Translations under genes and position numbers: made by a program
The notes under the pieces: model-generated
Seen by the model: the letters and a program-made list of their open reading frames with translations, nothing else
Databases searched by the model: none
What the model was told of the DNA's origin: nothing
Shown here: in pieces, positions 60,754-64,000 of the stretch
Position numbering within the stretch: position 1 is the first letter of the stretch
Layout: each line of letters opens with the position of its first letter
NCBI RefSeq assembly: GCF_030272615.1
Contig: NC_081412.1
Coordinates: 40,850,791 to 40,914,790, forward strand
From: Cryptomeria japonica
Lineage: Eukaryota > Streptophyta > Pinopsida > Cupressales > Cupressaceae
DNA length: 64,000 bases
Direction of reading: 5' to 3'

Positions 60754-63736
60754 ATGGGTAATAAAAGGAATAGATTATGGAATTATGATTGAATAAAAGA
60801 GACAAAAAAAAGAGATACAAAACCTGCTCAAGAACAAGTTCCCATTGATGATGAAGCGGTCTCGATTCAAGAAAGAGAAGTAAATGGTCCTAGTCAATCC
60901 AGAATTTTTTTTTTGGGTATAGCCAATTTGATGGAGATGGATGAAGACACTCTTTTCGATGAGATTTCAGCTGAGGATATGGTACTAGAAATCACATTAA
61001 AATTAAACTCCAAAAAATTTTGGGATGAATATTTTCAAGATAAATCTCTAATTGGAAGAGCACAATTGTTTGCAATTTTTTTTAGGAGAAAAGAAATGAC
61101 CCCCATTTTGGAGTTGTTGGGTGTTGATAACAAGAAGGAATCATCAGAGGGATCAGTAAATCAAACAATGGTTGAAAATTTGCAAGAAGCTTAGAAATGT
61201 TTCGAGAGCACAAGTCAAACTCCTGATTTAAGTGTTGCACATAGAGCATTAATGACTATGATTTCTAGTAAGAAATTATCACAAAGAAGACAAACTCAAG
61301 AAATTGCTCAGTTATTGAATGTGTCTAGAAGAATTGTCCAAAGATATATTAGGAAAAGAAACAGGTTGGATGAGAATATTGAAAAGAATTGGGTCAATAT
61401 TTGCAGGGTTCCTCAAAAAGATAGAATTGTTGAAGATGTAAGAAGACTTGTTATTGAATACTGGACTAGTCACTCTCATATTTCTCTCAATAAAAGAGAC
61501 ACTATACAGATTAGAGATGAAGATGGTACAAAAATTGCACAACCAAAATAGTTTATAGACATAGCACAGAGCGAACTATTTCAAGCATTCAAACAAGAAT
61601 TTCCAGATGTCAGAATATGTTAAAGAATGTTTGAGGGATTACGACCAGGTTTTGTGCGTATCAATAAGGTACGTGAAACTTGTTGTTGTTGAAATCACAT
61701 TGAATTTCAGCTGCATCTCCAGTCATATAAAAAGGTAATGACATAAAGTAATCCAAATGCACTCATCCCTGCAAGTACAACACAATTTGTGAAGTCTATT
61801 TTATGTGATAGATTAGAAGGTTTAGATGAATACAATGTAGAATTTATAAAAAATGCATGTGCTGACTGTGGAGATTTTAAGAAATTTGTACAAATTGATA
61901 ATATTGATCTTTCAGTGCAAGTTCTATGGAAAATATTTGAATATAAAAAATACTAGACAAAGTCAAGAGCTTAATCGAAAAAAATTGTGTTAAAAGAGAG
62001 CGAATTTCCTTATAAAGAGTTCATGTGTAGATTTCAAAACATGATATATCCACATATCCTACACTGTCATGGTGCAAGATGACAAGCAAAATAGTTTTGT
62101 ATCTCAAAAAATTGCTTTCCTCTACGTTGCATTCTTTCCATAGTAGACTTCTCTGAGAACTATACATTCAGTCCTCACACATAGATTCAAAGTCAATACT
62201 ATCATTCTGAGCAGGTTGCAATTTTTTTGTACAAGTTTTGTATAGACATGCAGAGTTTTATGTGTCTAGAACCTGATGAAGATGAACACATTATCATTAA
62301 GGAAGTTCATTTTTATATCAGTGATGATACTTGTCATGACAAGAGTTATGTAGCACATTGTTTTGAGATTTTTTTTAAAAATATCATACATCGCCAGATA
62401 AGTGCTTCACAACATTGGATTTGGTTTGATGGATGTGTTGGTAAGTATAATTAAGTTTTAATTAAATTTATTTTAATTATCTAGTATAATTAAGTTTTCT
62501 AAACTAATAAATATTATATTTGATTGTAACTTCATAAGACAATTTAAATATGCAAAAGCATTCAATTGGTTGTAACAATGGCATGCTAAATGTGGTCTAA
62601 AGTTTTTGTAGAACTTTTTTGAGAGTGGACATGGAAAAGGAGATCATGAAGGAGGAGCCTGTGTGAAGCATGCACTTCGCCAACATGAACTTGGAGGTAC
62701 ATGCTCAACATTTATAGGAGAGTGTGTATCTTATGGGTTGGAGTTAAATTGCTTAAATAAGTTAATGTACAGGTAACAACATAAGAAATTCAAGTGAGAT
62801 AGTAGAATGGTGCAAAATTCATTTTGGTGCTCATGACATGACATACAACAAATGCTATTTTTGGGAAGTTAAAGATATTGATTGATCTAATCCTTATAAT
62901 TGCCAAACAATTAATGGCATTAGAAAATTGCATCAAGCGATGACTATAGGACATAGAAAACCCCTTGTGATTCAAATAAGAGAACATAGAACTTGTTTTT
63001 CTATGAAATTGCATTAAAAATAAGTCATGTCTACAAAACTTAACAAACCTCTTGTGATTCAGGTAAGAGAAAAATCATGTTTTTGTGTTGACTGCATTGA
63101 AAACAATGCAAATATTCAATAATGTCAGAACATTAGAGATGGATTTGTTTCACAATGGGAGATGAAAAATTTATTCGCAATGCCTCCTTATGAAGATAGT
63201 GGTATTGTAGATATTCACGATCCTCTATATTCAACCTATTATGAACATGTTTCTGATTTAGTTGTGTTAGGTACAGTTTAAATTTAAATTTAATTTGAAT
63301 TCATTTTATATTTGACCATACACTTTATAATTTAATTGTTTGTAATTTGTGGTGTACAGGTGATATTTTTGTCATGGTTGTAGATCCTGACAATGTAGAA
63401 GGTGTTGACTATTACCTACTATGATGCACAAAACCAAAATGTAAATTGTCAGAGTCAGTGGAAGATGTTGATGGACAACAATATCCCATTGGATCGGTCA
63501 TTGTTGAAGGTATTTATTATCAACAAATGGAGATAGATAACAATGGTGTTACATTTACTGAATACATGCCCGACCAAAAAGTTTTGCATTATAGTCACTT
63601 AGTTATAGCAACAAGACTACAATTTGATACTTTACAAAAAAGAGTTTGTGGCCCCCAAAAGTGGAGGTTTCCTATCGAAGATCATGAAAGGATATTAGAA
63701 ATAGTAAAAGACAGAGAGGATCTAGATTTTATGTAA
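60754..63736 (+). pseudogene. Intron-containing pseudogene: HTH plus transposase-like core
   Basis: From the ATG at 60754 (MGNKRNRLWNYD) the frame continues with stops. Recognisable parts: a helix-turn-helix-like segment RQTQEIAQLLNVSRRIVQRY (about 61290); a Cys/His patch (ETCCC, NHIEFQLH, about 61675); VDFSENYTFSP (about 62140); YISDDTCHDKSYVAHCFE (about 62310); WFDGCVGKYN (about 62425); ESGHGKGDHEGG and ACVKHALR (about 62625); and a C-terminal part with VVDPDNVEGVDYYLL and YSHLVIATRLQ. Three intron-like gaps fit: 62441-62538 (G/GTAAGT...AAG, with a one-base frame change after), 62697-62772 (GT...ACAG) and 63271-63359 (GT...ACAG); removing the last two restores frame. At least ten stops mark it as dead. 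I infer a DDE-type transposase-like or domesticated family; the name is not known to me. Confidence 0.6.
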
Positions 63737-63830
63737 GATGAGCTCAATTAATCATGTTTTTTTAACCATGATACATGTCTATATATGCATATATATGTAT
63801 ACATGCATGTATATATATGTATGCACTATG

Positions 63831-64000
63831 TTTTTGGATCATCATACATATGTACATATGTACGTTCAAGCTATTTTTTGGATCATCATACATATGTACA
63901 TATGTACATTCGATCTATTTTTTGGATTGTTATACATATGTGCGTATGTACATTTGAGCTAATTTTTTGGATCGCTATACATATATACATATGTACACAT
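63831..64000. repeat. 44-bp tandem repeat with palindromic core
   Basis: TTTTTGGAT(C/T) starts units at 63831, 63875, 63919 and 63964 (spacing 44, 44, 45). Each unit contains CATACATATGTACATATGTA or a variant, a self-complementary stretch. The array continues past the window end. Confidence 0.92.

Noticed and set aside
63831-64000. CRISPR-like array
   Set aside because: The spacing is regular but there are no unique spacers; it is a plain tandem repeat in eukaryotic DNA.
1-64000. tRNA, rRNA or other structured RNA genes
   Set aside because: No cloverleaf-type or rRNA-like sequence was recognised; the only tRNA-related sequences are primer binding sites complementary to a tRNA end.

Overview
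This is nuclear plant DNA that consists almost entirely of nested, decayed retrotransposons. The low-GC background, multi-kilobase LTR elements inserted into one another, lack of a dense gene set and advanced decay of every coding region suggest a very large repeat-rich genome. I infer a conifer or other gymnosperm, but a large angiosperm genome cannot be excluded. No intact cellular gene, tRNA or rRNA was recognised.

Layout, left to right. (1) 1-6691, minus strand: the 5' part of an LTR element (here A) with a composite LTR, a tRNA-Met-type primer site, a gag remnant without capsid but with a coiled coil and four zinc knuckles, and then, where pol should be, a reading frame of more than 1000 codons with no enzyme motif that runs off the window. 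(2) 6692-8070: a hairpin repeat and a 1.1 kb pyrimidine/purine tract that switches strand twice. (3) 8070-14620: AT-rich DNA with small tandem and inverted repeats, a likely LINE 3' tail and a possible LTR/primer-site relic. (4) 14625-15808: a lone LTR. (5) 15908-25887, plus strand: a structurally complete Copia element F with perfect CTTTA target duplications; its 3' LTR is split by a solo LTR that has its own GTTTT duplication. (6) 25893-28879: a LINE RNase H fragment and other AT-rich repeats. (7) 28880-52221, minus strand: Copia element C with perfect TAGTG duplications. Its pol is split by a gag-only LTR element B (32153-40591) and its 5' LTR by a chromodomain Gypsy element D (42689-51316). 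(8) 52458-56050, minus strand: a 5'-truncated Copia element E. (9) 57608 to about 58909: a Gypsy-type LTR-like block with a GC-rich 31-bp tandem repeat. (10) 59365-60655: a 1.3 kb TG/TATG microsatellite. (11) 60754-63736, plus strand: an intron-containing, stop-riddled pseudogene of a helix-turn-helix protein with a catalytic-core-like region. (12) 63831 to the end: a 44-bp palindrome-bearing tandem repeat.

How the parts relate: C, F and E carry recognisable Copia pol. B (gag only) and A (gag remnant plus unknown ORF) lack pol and, if they ever moved, needed enzymes from other elements. These Copia-type families share a leader segment, a near-palindrome next to the LTR start, and repeated polypurine tracts upstream of the 3' LTR. 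That shared set could let autonomous and non-autonomous families use the same machinery. The nesting gives an insertion order: C before B and D, and F before its solo LTR.
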